DNA from: Orbilia blumenaviensis
Lineage: Eukaryota > Ascomycota > Orbiliomycetes > Orbiliales > Orbiliaceae
Length of the DNA stretch: 64,000 nt
Reading direction: 5' to 3'
Assembly: GCA_036872755.1 (NCBI GenBank)
Contig: JAVHNS010000002.1
Span: forward strand, 3,162,001 to 3,226,000
Below, piece by piece: positions 45,895 to 58,609 of this stretch. The position numbers and the translations under genes are program-made. The notes beneath the pieces are model-generated. The model was not told the origin of the DNA. It made no database searches and worked only from the letters and a program-made list of their open reading frames with translations. Within the stretch, counting starts at the first letter, position 1. Each line of letters starts with the position of its first letter.

Positions 45895-46899
45895 TACTGG
45901 GTATTTTCAAGCGGAATATCCATAAAAATAGTAAACCAAAGTGATTTCCTTTGTTTTTCAAGTTTTTTTCACTAAAATAAATTTTGCGGTTTTTAACATT
46001 TTTTCCACCATAGTGAGTATCGCGTCAAACACTCCTCCCGTTAAAAAATATTAGTATTTAAATAGGTTGGTTATCAGATCTAGGTTTACCACTAGACCTA
46101 GAACTATTAATGCCAATATTATATTTAATAACCTGTATCGATAATGTTGTCTAATAATGTTCTATATACATGGAAGACAATGGTCGATATATTTTTTGAT
46201 GTTCCTAGTTATATGCGGCCAGTAATACAATTCCGCCAACTGAGAGTATGTTCTTTAGAATTTGTAGTATGCTTAGGCATTATACGCCATCTTCAGAACT
46301 TCGTGTCATAGTTCCCTCATCAATAAATATAACCTCAGTAATTTCCTTACTATATCATTAAAAAATAATAATCCATCCTTTAACACATACACTAACATCT
46401 AACACGACTAAAAACTTTTGTCATTAGACTTTTATTCTTCTAATTTTTTTAATATGTTGCTGTTTTTTTTCTAATACCCTTTCTTTATTTTTTCCTCAAA
46501 CTCTTTTGAGAATTTTACTGTCACTGCAGTGAAACATAGATTTTAAAACTTTGCTAACTTTTTTTTTTCATAGGTAAAGTATATTTTCTTTGTGTTATCC
46601 ATGATTTTCTTTATTTTTGCCATTTCTTCCTTTTCCCGATCTAGTCGTTATTGTCATATTTCTTCCTTGAACAACTCTTCAACCTTGATTTCCAGCTTGC
46701 TAAAAGCATTTGGTATTTTCATTTCACATCCCTGCTGATAACGCACTACGATTCTGTTCCAGAATTACAATAGAAAGATTACCCATTTCTAATGTAGTAT
46801 GTTGGTTTTTTTTGGTGTAGCTGTTTTAATTTTTTTTAACTTCAATAAGTCCCAAACAGCGGAATGATTAGTATATATAACCAAGTACAGTACCTGTTC

Positions 46900-47200
46900 T
46901 GCATACAACTAAAGTTATTTAAAGTTTTATACTAATTTGGAAAATTCTAGATTTGTTGGGAAGTATTTTATTTTCGCTATCATCAATTTTTTCGAAAGAA
47001 ATGTTAACAATACTAAATCTTCTCTATTTACCAAATACGTTTTTAAAAAAATTTGGATTTCCTTATTTGCGTTTTGTTTAGGTTTTTGAAGTTTTAAATT
47101 TGCAATTTTATTTATAAGGGGATTTGTTTTATGTGCCTTCATCTGGTATACTGCTACTCCTTGTCTCTATACCTAACTACTATCCACAAAAACATATAAG
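46900..47200 (-). pseudogene. RNase H region of pol
   Basis: The - strand shows LTFLSKKLMIAKIKYFPTNLE, which corresponds to the FLSxxLxxAExNYxPTxLE stretch of gypsy RNase H. Acidic positions are replaced by Lys or Asn, and stops interrupt the frame on both sides. Confidence 0.75.
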
Positions 47201-47382
47201 ATCTTGTTTTGTTGGAAGTGCGCTAATAATGTTGGTAGTATAAATTGTATATCCTTGAAAACGGTTTTTTGTTTATCATTTAAGTTGATTTTTATTTGGT
47301 TAATGTACATTTTTTTTGTTGAACTTTTTGCCAATAAGTCTTTCAACAGTTCGGTTTTGATTGTTTGCAGTGGTGCTATTCT

Positions 47383-48135
47383 TTATATGAAGAATGGAAT
47401 CGAATGTGAATACCAGTTGGTTATATTGATGAATGATTTTAGATTTGTTAAATTTTTAAGTTCCATAAGGTTTTTTATTGCTACTGTTTGTTGTTTTGAA
47501 GTTAATATTCTGAATTGGTCGATAATCTTGTTTAGTAATTTTATTGAATGGAAGTTTAGGTAGTATTTGCTAGTTTTTAATGTAATTTTTATATTTTGTA
47601 GAATTTGAAAGATTTTGTTTAATTTTTTGATGAAATTTTTAAAGGTTTTGGTGTATATTATTAAGTTGTTGATGTATATTGATATAAATTTTTTAGATTT
47701 TTTGAATAGACGATTTATTAATTTTTGTTGATGTTGAATTGATTTTTTGTATCCCATAGGTGTAACAATGAATATTTTGTGCTTGTGATGTGTTGTTATT
47801 GTAGTCTGATAGCGGTGGTTTTTTTTAATTATTTTTTGATAGTATGTTGTTGTGATGTTTTTTATAGTTAACCAGTATTTTCTAGTTAATTTATTCATTA
47901 TTTTATCCTGCAGTAGGATCAAATATGTGTTGTTTGGGATTAGGTTATTTAATGGTTTTATGTTTATCACAAAACATATTTTAGTGTTTTTATACATTAT
48001 GAATATTTGCAAGTTGTATAGCAATCCTAATGCAGGTACTAGTTGAATTTTTTTACTTTTAATGAGGAAATTGAAGATTATGTTGACTGCGTCTTTGTCC
48101 TTTTGGGATAGTTGGATTGGGGGTTTGGATTTCAA
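47383..48135 (-). pseudogene. gypsy reverse transcriptase fragment
   Basis: An open frame of 250 codons covers much of RT. Recognisable parts are FVINIKPLNNL, FIVTPMGYKKS, FISIYINNLIIYTKTF and KTSKYYLNFHSIKLL. The YxDD catalytic box reads YINN (47665-47676), and VAPMGYKNSP-like positions are partly altered. The composition is extremely Lys/Asn/Ile-rich, as expected after C-to-T and G-to-A mutation. Confidence 0.93.
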
Positions 48136-50088
48136 TTTTTTTTTGTCCTCCTAGTGAATTGGGATTTTTAATTAGTTATTCTCCTTTTCACATACCATAC
48201 CTGGAAGAGTATTGAAGAGTTTAGTATGTTTTTTAACTAGAAGTTTTAAAATTTTGATTTTTAAATTTGTTATATTATTTATCATATTGATATTGATTTT
48301 TTTATAAAACGACGTTAATATATTTGAAATAGTTATATTTTTGGGAAGTGGGTAGGGGTACATCGGCATATATATTTACTTCAACCATTCTAGTATTTGA
48401 TACTCTTTGTTTTTTTCTAAAAGAAGTCTTTTGGGGTTTTTTTGGATTATTGGTTTAGCTTTCAGAGATGTATGAATGTTTGCTTGTGAAGCCTGGAAAG
48501 TTGGTTCCTCCATCAATTCAATCTCAGTGTCAATAACTTTTGCGGTAAGAATATCTTTAACTTTTGTGGTAATATCTTTCTCCCCTTTTTTTAAAAAGTC
48601 CTTGTTAATATCTTCTTTCTTTAGAAACCAACTGCTAAATTGTTCTTCATATTTTTGGGATGCTTTGGTTTAGAAACTGTATTTTGCTCCATCAAATAAA
48701 TTAATTGCTTTTAATATACAATTTTTTAACAACTCAATTTCACTATCGGTAACATTTGCAACTACAAGCTTTATTTAATTATAAAACATAACTCCATTCG
48801 GAACTATTATTCCCAAGTCATCATTTTTAATATAATCCAGTTTAAATTAATAATCTTAATACTAATCTACTTTACCAAACTTAATCTTGACTAAATATTA
48901 ACAATTTAACAATAAAATGATTGATTTCACAATTTTTACTAACATTCCCTTAACTGAATGTTTTTTTTTCATAATCACTGGTATTCTAGCTGCTCCATAA
49001 GAATTTATTATAACTGCCTGCTAAACTAACTATAAAATAATGTCTTCCTATGTGAGTATATCTTGCCCTACTAACAACTTACACTGTAAGTGTTTTGTTA
49101 CTAGGTATCTCCTAGTGAATCATACCCAGTTATTCTTTTCAATCTTCCAGAAAATTGGGAATTCTGCCCATCTTTTGAGTCACTTGTTACTGTTGCCAAA
49201 TTTTTTGACTATTATACCATTGTCATACAACCCCATGACCACAGGTGTGGTTTCCTTAACTACTTCTTCGAAAAACACTTCGTCCACCAAAAAATTTCTG
49301 AAATCAATATCTGCGTAACTAGTATATTGTTTTTCTTTTGGTTCAAAAACTATCTTAATTTCCATATATTAATTATCACTAATTGTATTTGGAATTGTTA
49401 CTAATAAAATTGATGGAATTAATCTAAATACCTATAATTCAATTATGTTTTGATGATTATTAGCTATTGCCATTTGGTGCTTTTTTTAGATTATATGCTG
49501 GTATAATTTGTTTCTCGATTTAAAGACTTTATTGCAGGCTCAACAACTAATGTTTCTTTCGAATGGTTTTGAAATATCAATCTGGATGGTCAACTGTTTT
49601 AGACTTTTCAGGTGAGTCTCTTTCTTCATCATAAAGCAAAGACTAACTTCTAGTATTCTCAACACCACACTATTTTCTTACACTAATAATACCATCATCT
49701 CCAATCTTAACAACTTTGACACAATTTTTTTTTAATCTTAATATAATGTTAAATCCAAAACCAAGTTTATATCTAACTAACTACAGTCTTCATTTTCGCA
49801 ATCATCATCTTCATTGTTTAGCTTTATTGCAAATTATTTAAAAGACTTTGTCTGGTAATCTTCCTCAACAGCTCGTCCATAGTATCCTTAATCTTCATCA
49901 TCATCTAAGTCATCTTCAGAGGCTTCACCATAAAAGGTGTCTACCATTTCCCAAAATCCTTCATTCACATTAACTACTTGCTATTATGCTTTTTCAACCA
50001 CTACATAAGCGTTTTCAATTTCCTAATATATATCATATAAGTCCTCCAAACCCTATTCAATATAATAAACAATCTTTTTCTTTTTTGG

Positions 50089-50130
50089 ACAATCTCTTGC
50101 CCAATAACCAAAATCACCACAATTAAAACA
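50089..50130 (-). pseudogene. gag CCHC zinc knuckle, His lost
   Basis: The - strand reads CFNCGDFGYWARDC, followed by PKKK. Spacing C-x2-C-x4-X-x4-C is that of a retroviral-type zinc knuckle, but the His position is Tyr (CAT/CAC to TAT), again a C-to-T change. Confidence 0.88.
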
Positions 50131-50649
50131 CCCTAATTTAACTGGCTGTCCGTCCTTTTTTTTTTGGTTGGCTTTACAAATGGCTTTTAGGTAAATATTC
50201 TTTTTATCAACTCCTTTCCTTTTAACTTCATCTATCTGCTTTTGGTATTGCTTTTTAACTGCAGTCCCTTTCTGTTGATAATTAACTGCGGGGCTGTTAT
50301 GATCTTTTTAATTTTGACCTTTACCGCCACCAGTCCAAGTTGATCTTCTGCTACCACTCCTTCCAATACTCATATTTTTGAGTGGCGTCTTTTTTTTCTC
50401 ACGCTCATATTATTTCCGCGCCGTTGTTTGCTGTTGCACCAACACCGTCCAGTACAGCTCCAAACTTTCCTTTTCCCAAGCCGAAATATAGGCATATTCC
50501 ATGGTCAACTTGAAGTCCTGCGCTCTATTCTCAAATCCTCTATAAATTGTGTCCACCTATGCACGAGAACTATTCTCTCCACACATCACCAACTTTCGCA
50601 ATTTATTGTTGAAATAATCTAGCAAATCTTCTTTATTCTATTCGAATAT

Positions 50650-53600
50650 GTATACAATTATTTCCACTAATAATTTTTTATTTGCATTAATAAAATCTTT
50701 GGTAAGGTAAGTTATTCAATTCTATGTGTTAGTAAAAAAACCTTCCTTTTTATTTGGTAACAAGGTGTTTTTTTAATTCTAGACGATTTCATTACCTAGA
50801 TATAGAAGTAAAATTACTCTCACTCTACACCTGTTTGGTTAGCGCAGTAACACCTCTTTAATTTAGGTTATAAAGCAGTAAACAGCATCTAAATCAAATC
50901 ATCCTTTTGATTTAAACATCATTTACCCGACTATTTATTCAAATCAAAACAGTTTAATATTAAATACATTAACTTCATTATTTACCGTTATGGTTACCAA
51001 CAACTTCTTCATTACATCTTTATTATTTACAACCCTTTCTTCATTCAATTAATTTCTCCTTTCTTAAACCATTATATATTTTTTAAAATCAAAAATTCTT
51101 GCGCCATCGCCCACTCCATCTCCACCATTTCCATCCACAAAATAACCAAATTTCTTCTTTCTAACTTCTTCCAAATAATCATCTACTAACTTAATATTTA
51201 TCTCCACCATTTCAGCAAACTCTCTTTCCAATTCTCTATTCACTTCCTCCTCCATCATGTCTAATACACTTCTAACACTTCTTAAAATCCGTTCACTAGT
51301 TCTAAATCCTAAATTAACAATTGAATATGAACACAATTAGCCAGCAATGTACTATACGGAACATCCACATCCAACCAAATTAAAACCATAACCTACTCTC
51401 ACAAAACTTAATCCACATCTCCATCCTAAATTACATAAAAATAGAACATATAAACATGGGAATTAGAACTACAACTACAACTATATTGGCTGCTAAAATG
51501 ACTATTACTACAACTACTACTAGGACTACTAAAGCTGCTCCACCAATTTTAACACCTATTCTTCAACCTCCCCTCTCAACCATACAAACAAATCTACTAT
51601 CTTTCATACTATTACTAATTTATTAAATTTAGTACCAAATAAGCCCATTATATCATATGAACCCATTGTTCCAAATGAACCCGCTTTTTTTAACATATAC
51701 CATTCCATTAATAACATGTAACTATTTAACTAGAAATTTTCTTAATTAAAACAATTTTACCATTTTTACAGTTTAAGACTAAAATATTTTGGAAATTCCC
51801 TTTATAATTCCATTTATAAACTTACACTAATATAACTCAAATTACTAATATGGCTTGGATTATAACTCAACTTATTTTCAACTAATAAATCTTTAACTTA
51901 GGTTATTACTTGCGCTTCTTTAATTTTTTATACCCATAAATACACTAACTCAATCATCTAGTTCACCGTGACACCAATTATTTACAAATATTTCTTCACT
52001 TCCCCCTTATTTTTGAAAAAATTTGGAGTCGGGAATTCATATACCTCTAGAGTATCTACAACGCGAATATATAAAGTACTATACGCCATCAAACCTTCCA
52101 TCAAATCCATTACTACCAAAATAATCGTTTTGTAAGTCTTATATTTGAATTCTTTTTCAATCACTATATATAGTCTCAAACTACCTGATTGTGGTCTCAA
52201 TTCTTCAAAACATAACTGTTTATCACTTTCTGAATTGAATTAATCCTCTGAATCAATTCATAAATGTGTGAATACTCCTTTGAAACCATTATTGCTTTAC
52301 TAGATGTTGGCTACCATTTCTGATAATTTTTTGGTGATACCTTCTAACCCTTCAGCCAAATTTTAGATTTTCTTTATTTTTGCAAAATATCTCAAAAACA
52401 AAAACAAATCCTTTTGTAGTACCACCACCATTTGCTTAATAACGTTGTAATTTAATGGTTTAAGTTTCTCTTCCCTCTCACCATTATCATATGCTCTTTG
52501 CTCCGCTTCAACTTAAACTTTAATTTTAAACCACTGCTCTTCTATCAAAATTTCGATTTTTAAACCAACTTCAACCAAATCCTTCACCAATTATCTGCCA
52601 TAAATCTTCTAGAACTTTTCTAATAAATTTTTTATAATCTCAACTAACTCAACTTCCTATCTTCTCATCTCTTCCTGCATTGCTAACTCCTGCTTATTTC
52701 CCATAATAAACATCGATTCAATATCTTCTCCTACAGCTGCAAAAACTAGCACTAGCTATTTAACTTGGACTAATACTAACTATACTGATTTCATTAATTT
52801 TAACATAAAAACCTCAATATCTTCAGTAAACATCATCTCCAGCTCCTTCACCTTCTCCTTTCTCACTCGCACCAAATCTCTCTCTTTCTCAACATCCCTT
52901 TCAACTTCCTCCATTTCAATACTATTCAATCAACACCAATCATCTTCATTCAAATAGACTTCCATCCCCTTATATTCCATTTTTAAATTCAGCCTTTAAA
53001 ATTCTTACAAAAAAATCACAATAACATCCATTATTTTTGGGATTGTTTTAGGTAATGAAGGTGTTTTTTTGATCAATTTTGCGCAAGTTTAAACCAATAA
53101 CTCCTTCAACACTAATTTAGTATTAATATAATATTTTACTTCATCGCAGATAATGAATATGAGATCTGGAAAAGCAGAAGCCAACCTTTCAAATCGTCTA
53201 TTAACATCCACATTTTCTTGATTTAACCAAGTAGCAATTTGAATTGTTGTGTATCCACAATTCAAAGACTACGCCATATTGACCTCAAATTTCTCAATCC
53301 CTTGTTTTAACCTACACAACTAGAAATTGTTATGATCATTATCAATTTAGACACTTTAAACGCTCCAAGCATCATCATCTTATACCTTCATCTTCTTCAC
53401 AGTTACTGGCAAACTAAATACCACTTGCGCTTATTAGACTAACATTTAAGATACTGGAGGTACTGGTGTCTAAAATAAAACCAATAAAGTTCCCTCTCCA
53501 ATTTTTTTTTTCGTTGGTGTTGGAGGAACTTCGTCCTTTTTCTTCTTCTTAAGACTTATTGTCTCAGGGTCTGATGGTTACGTGACCTCGAAGATTTGAT
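50650..53600 (-). pseudogene. gag and upstream region, heavily mutated
   Basis: The - strand retains stretches of charged, helical-looking protein (for example AMQEEMRR, EVELVEIIKNLLEKF and VKDLVEVGLKIEILIEE), separated mostly by TAG or TAA where Gln would fit. Short frames such as 51064-51336 remain open. The whole is too degraded to define gag borders. Confidence 0.6.
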
Positions 53601-53639
53601 GCGTGGTACAACTATATAGTTAAAGTAGCTAATTGCTTG

Positions 53640-53780
53640 AATAGGAAAGGTGCGTGCAAAATAGACTGCTGTGATTGGCTAACTAGGTGCTAGGTGCGTG
53701 CAGGTACGTGCAGGGCTAGATAGGGCAAATGGGGTTGAACTAGGTGGGTGCGTGCAATAGGTGCGTGCACAACACGTATA
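53640..53780. repeat. GGTGCGTGCA motif cluster
   Basis: The motif GGTGCGTGCA occurs several times (about 53649, 53694 and 53759, plus variants such as GGTACGTGCA), just inside the 5' end of the element. This stretch is GC-richer than the adjacent interior. Confidence 0.75.
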
Positions 53781-54199
53781 ATTTCCTCACCAAACCAAGA
53801 ACCCTTCCTCCCGAACCAACTAAGCTGTCGATCTAGTTGAAAATGGGTATACTTGCTTGTCCTGGTAGTATAATCCATTGGTGAATTTACTAAACTATTT
53901 TCAGAAGTTTTAATATAGGTATCAAGGGTACAAAAATTTGAGAAATCACAATCTAATTGGTTATATATAGATAATACAAGATAAAGTTTCTTAAGATAGA
54001 AAAACTTTTTATTTGCAAATACGTGTACCAAAATCCGGAAAACTTTTTCCGAACTCAACTGTCCTGATTAAATAATTTTTATTGATCAAACAATTACTCT
54101 ACTCTTAATAATACACCAAAGGCTCAACTCTTTTGTAATTTCCTGAGGTCAACTCAGGGATCTTGCTGATAAAATTAGACTCTTTCAATGCTACTAAAT

Positions 54200-54330
54200 T
54201 GTAGTGGTACTTGGGATATAAGTATAATTAGGTACCCTCCAGAAGAGGGTCAGGGGTCTAAGTAGCTTATATACAGGTAGAGCCGGGCTAGCTATTAATA
54301 GGAAAGTTACGGGGCCCAGGGCGCATTACA
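54200..54330 (-). repeat. LTR, right copy (5' LTR in element orientation)
   Basis: 131 bp from TGTAGTGG to GCGCATTACA. All seven differences from the left copy are transitions. Confidence 0.94.
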
Positions 54331-54335
54331 ATAGC
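54331..54335. repeat. target site duplication, right copy (ATAGC)
   Basis: ATAGC directly follows the right LTR and matches the left flank exactly. Confidence 0.93.
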
Positions 54336-55625
54336 TATAGCATAAGTTTCGCTATTACTGCAGTTGCTCCTGAAGCTCCATCGCCTAGACCATACCTCTC
54401 CCCCAATCACAATACAACCCGATTAAATTCTCCCCTTCGGATCTTTTTATGCTGCTGAATCACACTTTCTTCTGCCCATTCAGCTCCTCTAGGATCTAGC
54501 AGGCGATGTACAACTGTACAAAATGTACATGTACACACACACACATACACTACCAAAGTACACGTCTTCTTCAAGTATTTCACTGCAAAAAGCACACCAC
54601 ACAATTCTCCACAAACAACAGGGGCTCTTTCAAACATGATTCGATTTAACCAGTCAAAAAAAATAAAATAACAACAAAACAACACCTGCATGAAGAGACC
54701 TACGCGCGCCTAAAGAAACAACAAAAACAACGCAAGAATGGCGACAGGGGTGTTTTGCTGTGGGTGATGTTTCGTGTTACCCGAAATCCGAGAGGAGAAA
54801 GGGAAAAAGTCTAAAACGGTACTTGTACCCTGAAATTCTCGTGAGTGGAGCCCAAGCTTTCCGGTGATGGCGAACCATATGGACGCCATGCCATTTGTAC
54901 CTGTACAAATCTGTACATGTCAACCAACTGTCACCTCAAAAAATAACCGTTCGGTTTAGCTGCTAAAATTGCCTCCCCAAGCCGCCAATTTTTCTGCATT
55001 CCCAATCTCCGAAGCCAGCTAGGCAAAATCTGATCCTGAACAAAATAATCAACTCTCAACCTATAAGTCGCCATAACCGATACCATTGACGTGTCCGTGG
55101 CTTGAGAATTTTATGCCGGTGCTATAACTGTGAGCGAAAGCAGACAGAAAAAAACAGATCCCATTACAGGGTCTACCCTTCCTTCGCCTCTCTTTACTTT
55201 TTCTCTCCGCAAATAGATCGATCTCGCATTTAGCTGCTACATGTCGGGCATCCAGGCATGGAAGGCCTCATCGCTACCAGAGCCAATGACTTCTCTGCAG
55301 GAACAAACAAACAAGGATACCCGTTGAAGGCACGAAGATTCTATAGATGAAAAAGCTGAGCCTGCACAGCTAGTCCCAATATCAATATCTTAAGCGAGTT
55401 CAAAAACCGTGTACGTGTGTGTGCACGGATGCTGCGCTCCATGCTGAAAATCTATACCCCAGTCTAAAATATTTACAATTGAAAAAGAAAGTGAAGGAAA
55501 TCTATCGACAGCTATGGTACATGTATTTACAAATATTACTGGATTTTTCCAAGAAAGAAACCCTAACCTAACCGTGCCGACCCTATGCATATGCCGAGGC
55601 CGGTCCGAAACTACAGAGCCCTGTG
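54336..55625. other. intergenic between retrotransposon and PET127
   Basis: About 1.3 kb. GC returns to the level of normal intergenic DNA. It includes TGTACATGTACA-type palindromes near 54520 and 54905 and a CA run near 54535. The right part is the 3' region of the PET127 gene. No gene seen. Confidence 0.6.
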
Positions 55626-58609
55626 TTATGCCTTGCGTCTGTACACCACAACATCACCCTCCTCGTCTTCCTTCCTCTGTCGAGCCGCATCTCGCTCGCC
55701 CTGCCGAGAAAGTTTCTTCAGGTGCTGCATAAAAGTACTCCTCCAGTTGGCATCGTATTCTATTCCTTCCTTCTTTCTCTTTTTGATCTGTGCTAGAGTC
55801 TTGGTAGCTGCTTTTGCGTCCATGTCCAAAAATGCGTAGTTGACCGACCAAACGTCCTTGGGTGTCAACTGCCCAGGACGGTCGACCTTGGTCCCGTTGA
55901 TGGTACTCTGGGCAACAAGTACCTGAACGAATGGCCCATCTCCAGGTGCTGTTGTAGTCTCAGTGTTGTCGGTTGTAGAATTTTCGTCCGTCTCGTTCAC
56001 TGGATCCGTCGCGGCGGCTTCTTCCGCTGCTTCTTCCGCTGCTTCTTCCATGTCTTTCCCCACTACTTCCTCCGTATTGGGGTTCAGATACTCCCAGCCT
56101 GATTTTCCTTCCGCGAGAAGTCTTGCGTCACGCTCTGGGTCAACCAATTTCTCACCCTCCACGGTTACGGATTCAAGCATTTCTGTGGACTCTTGGAGGG
56201 CTGCAAGATCACTCTCTGCCTTTTCCCTGTCTTCTTGAATTATTTCTTCTTTAGCTGCTTCGGTTATATTTTCGCTCTCAATACCTTCTTCTTCAATATC
56301 TTCCTCTTCCTCTGCTTCTCTCCGAGGACTATTCCGTCGAGGTCCCATATTGTCGAGGTAACCAGGCTGTGAAGACTTTCTGATTTGTTCCAGAACAACG
56401 CCCAAGTCTGCCTCTCGTTCTTGAGAAGCAAGTATCTCCTCCTCTGTAACAGGTTCCGCAGCGAAGTAAAGGAACGGCATAGCTGACTCCCTCGTCTCGA
56501 ACCATAAACGAAGTGACTGTGACCGTTAGCATATATCATAAGCCATGGGGGGAAGATGACAAAAGCCATACCTGTTCCGGATACTTCTTCGTAGCTCTAT
56601 CCAACGCCTCATTCAACAGTTTCAAACTTAGCTTGAACTCCTGGTCTCCGACTTCGGGACTCCCATGTAGAGCCTCATCCATCTCATCGATACTGATATA
56701 CTGAAATCCAAAGATCCGCTTGGTATTGTGATATGCCACAAAACAACCGTCCATACGTCCCATTCTCACCTGTAGAGAATATTTCATGAATGCAGATCTT
56801 ATCAAGTCGTAATACTCGCGCTCGAAGGATTCAAACTGTCCATCGGCGGTTTTGATCTGATATCCCCATCCAACTCCCGGCTCGGCGGCATTCATTCGAA
56901 CGCTAATGACACCTCTAGTCTTCAAGTCAAATACTCCAGTGCCGGGTAACCTATCATCATGTGCATCCAACTGCGATCTGAACAGCAGATCCCCAAAACC
57001 AGTGTAGTGATATCTTTCCCGTGCATTCCTTACTTCGTCCGGTATCTCATGAGACGCAGATTTGTGGTATTTTTGGAAAACCTCTGGCGGAAGCGTCAAC
57101 ATCTTCTCCATCGAACGTCCCAAAAACAAAAGAACGGTCTCCATGCTATCTACTTCCTTGTCTTGGTCAATGGCGTAGACTCCGTCTTTCCATTTTAGGA
57201 TAACTGAAACCGGTAGTCGGGATAATCTAGTAAAATTCTCGCTTTCCGCTACGAACCCTTTGGAAAGCATGTTGAGATTGAGAGGTCGCCACCGAGAGAG
57301 CAGGTAGTGAAGATGTGACAGAACCGAGGTCATACTGGATGTCGATCCAACATATTTTTTTTCAGATCCCCGGGCGAGGTCTATAAGTGTCGTATCTTTA
57401 GAAGACGTTATATAATTACCGAGTGCGTCGAAATCGAATTCGTCGACCGGCATGATAGAGTCGAGGTAAGGATCGAAATTGTATACCCGCGACCTCGGAT
57501 CTCTTAGAAAAGTAACTCCTGGACTTTTTTTTTTTTCAAAAGAAAAATTAGAAACCTGTCGTGACACGGGATACTATCTTCCGAGAGCTTTCATACTTAA
57601 ATAAAACACGATCCAAACCATGGCTTAGAGGTCGGAGCTCAACGTTTTGTTCGATATCATATGCTAACCTAGAGTTTTAGATATATTGAACACGTTGATA
57701 CCACCAAAGGAATTCGTTTTACGTACGTTGCAGCTCATAGTCCTTCGCGTTGATCGTGATGGCATCAACCTCAAGCCTTTTTTCTTTGGGATTTTGTCGT
57801 GGCTTCTTTTCTTTCTTGTCTGACTCGGTTAAAGCGTCTTGCCCCTCGCCAGTAGCTTCAGCCGCCGACTCTGGAAGCATATCTGTTTGCTCTTGTTTAG
57901 AAGGCGCATCGTCAGTCAATGAGGTCGCTGTCTCTTTCGCGTCCTCGCGGGGAGGCTCAAGCCTCGCCATCATCGGGTATATCAATGCATCGTTTTTGGA
58001 TAGTTGATTCGATGCCGCGAGCCATGATGTTGTTTTTCCAGTCTCCAATTTCAACTTTTGCAATGTATCCTTCATCGCGGTATGCATCAAGATGAGCCGC
58101 TCGCTAGTTATAGCCTGTCTCCCCACCGACGGCCACGTATCAGGTGTCATGGTAAACAACTTCGCCGCGTCATAAATCTCCTTCGCCCTCATCAGCTGTC
58201 TTGTTTCCCTTGCTGCCACCACCGCAGCCGTTTTAGGACCCTTCCTGTCTGGAATCTTATTCTTCTTCACATTCTCGGCATCCTTCCTCAGCTTCGCTGC
58301 TACTCTTTGCTTAGAATCTATGAATTCTTGTAGCTTCTCCACAAATTTCAGATGTTGCTTTCGTTTTCTCTCGATTATCTTCTTCCTCTCTTCATCCGAC
58401 ATCGTGTCTTCCAGAGGGAGACCTCCCTTCTTCCGCTTGCCAGTCGCTTTAAACGTGACAGTTCGATCTGGGAAGGATGTCTCCTCGAGCGCCGAAAGCC
58501 GGAGGGGTACCGACTGGTGGATCTGGCAAGTGCGACAGATCCATGGTGACCGCTGGTTCGCGAAGGAGCGTAGACCAGCTCTGGTCAAAGAGGCATTCAC
58601 TCTTAACAT
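55626..58609 (-). CDS. pet127: Pet127-like mitochondrial RNA-processing protein, four exons
   Basis: Exons (- strand) 58609-57727, 57663-57597, 57523-56572 and 56516-55626 give 930 residues; the introns are 55-73 bases. Pet127 acts in mitochondria on 5' ends of mRNAs and is classed in the PD-(D/E)XK nuclease superfamily. The N-terminus (MLRVNASLTRAGLRSFANQR) is basic and free of acidic residues, as in a mitochondrial presequence. Exons 2 and 3 join to LSHGLDRVLFNPGV and FLRDPRSRVYNFDPYL, which opens the conserved Pet127 core. Inside it are STSSMTSVLSHLHYLLSRW and PGTGVFDLKTRGVISVR, where DLK near residue 516 fits the (D/E)XK motif, then RMGRMDGCFVAYHNTKRIFG and FYFAAEPVTEEEI-like residues in exon 4. 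The C-terminal 250 residues are acidic with Glu/Ala runs. The small exon 2 (67 bases) is confirmed by frame and by the LDRVLFNPGV join. Confidence 0.94.
57597..57663 (-). other. 67-base internal exon of PET127
   Basis: The exon is bounded by a GGTTAG acceptor and a GTATGA donor. It encodes PYDIEQNVELRPLSHGLDRV and the start of LFN. It is easy to miss because it is too short for ordinary open-frame searches. Confidence 0.88.

Larger units (their letters stand above)
44513..54330 (-). mobile_element. Ty3/gypsy LTR retrotransposon, full-length, inactivated by RIP-like mutation
   Basis: The element is 9818 bp long and flanked by the 5-bp target duplication ATAGC (44508-44512 and 54331-54335). 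Both LTRs are 131 bp and run TG...CA. Coding traces on the - strand are ordered gag zinc knuckle (50.1 kb), RT (48.1-47.4 kb), RNase H (about 47 kb), integrase (45.9-45.5 kb). That order, with integrase after RNase H, defines Ty3/gypsy. A purine-rich tract abuts the LTR at 44644-44660 on the - strand. The interior is strongly AT-rich with many in-frame stops of the kind C-to-T change gives (for example Gln codons to TAG/TAA near 52.5-52.7 kb). Catalytic residues are changed (see findings). The element cannot encode a working polyprotein. Confidence 0.95.

Noticed and set aside
46000..53600. Many short AT-rich open frames as host genes
   Set aside because: They lie inside the LTR boundaries and carry RIP-type stops; they are remains of gag-pol.
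55963..56238. Ser-rich frame opposite PET127 exon 4
   Set aside because: Antisense shadow of the Glu/Ala-rich coding region.
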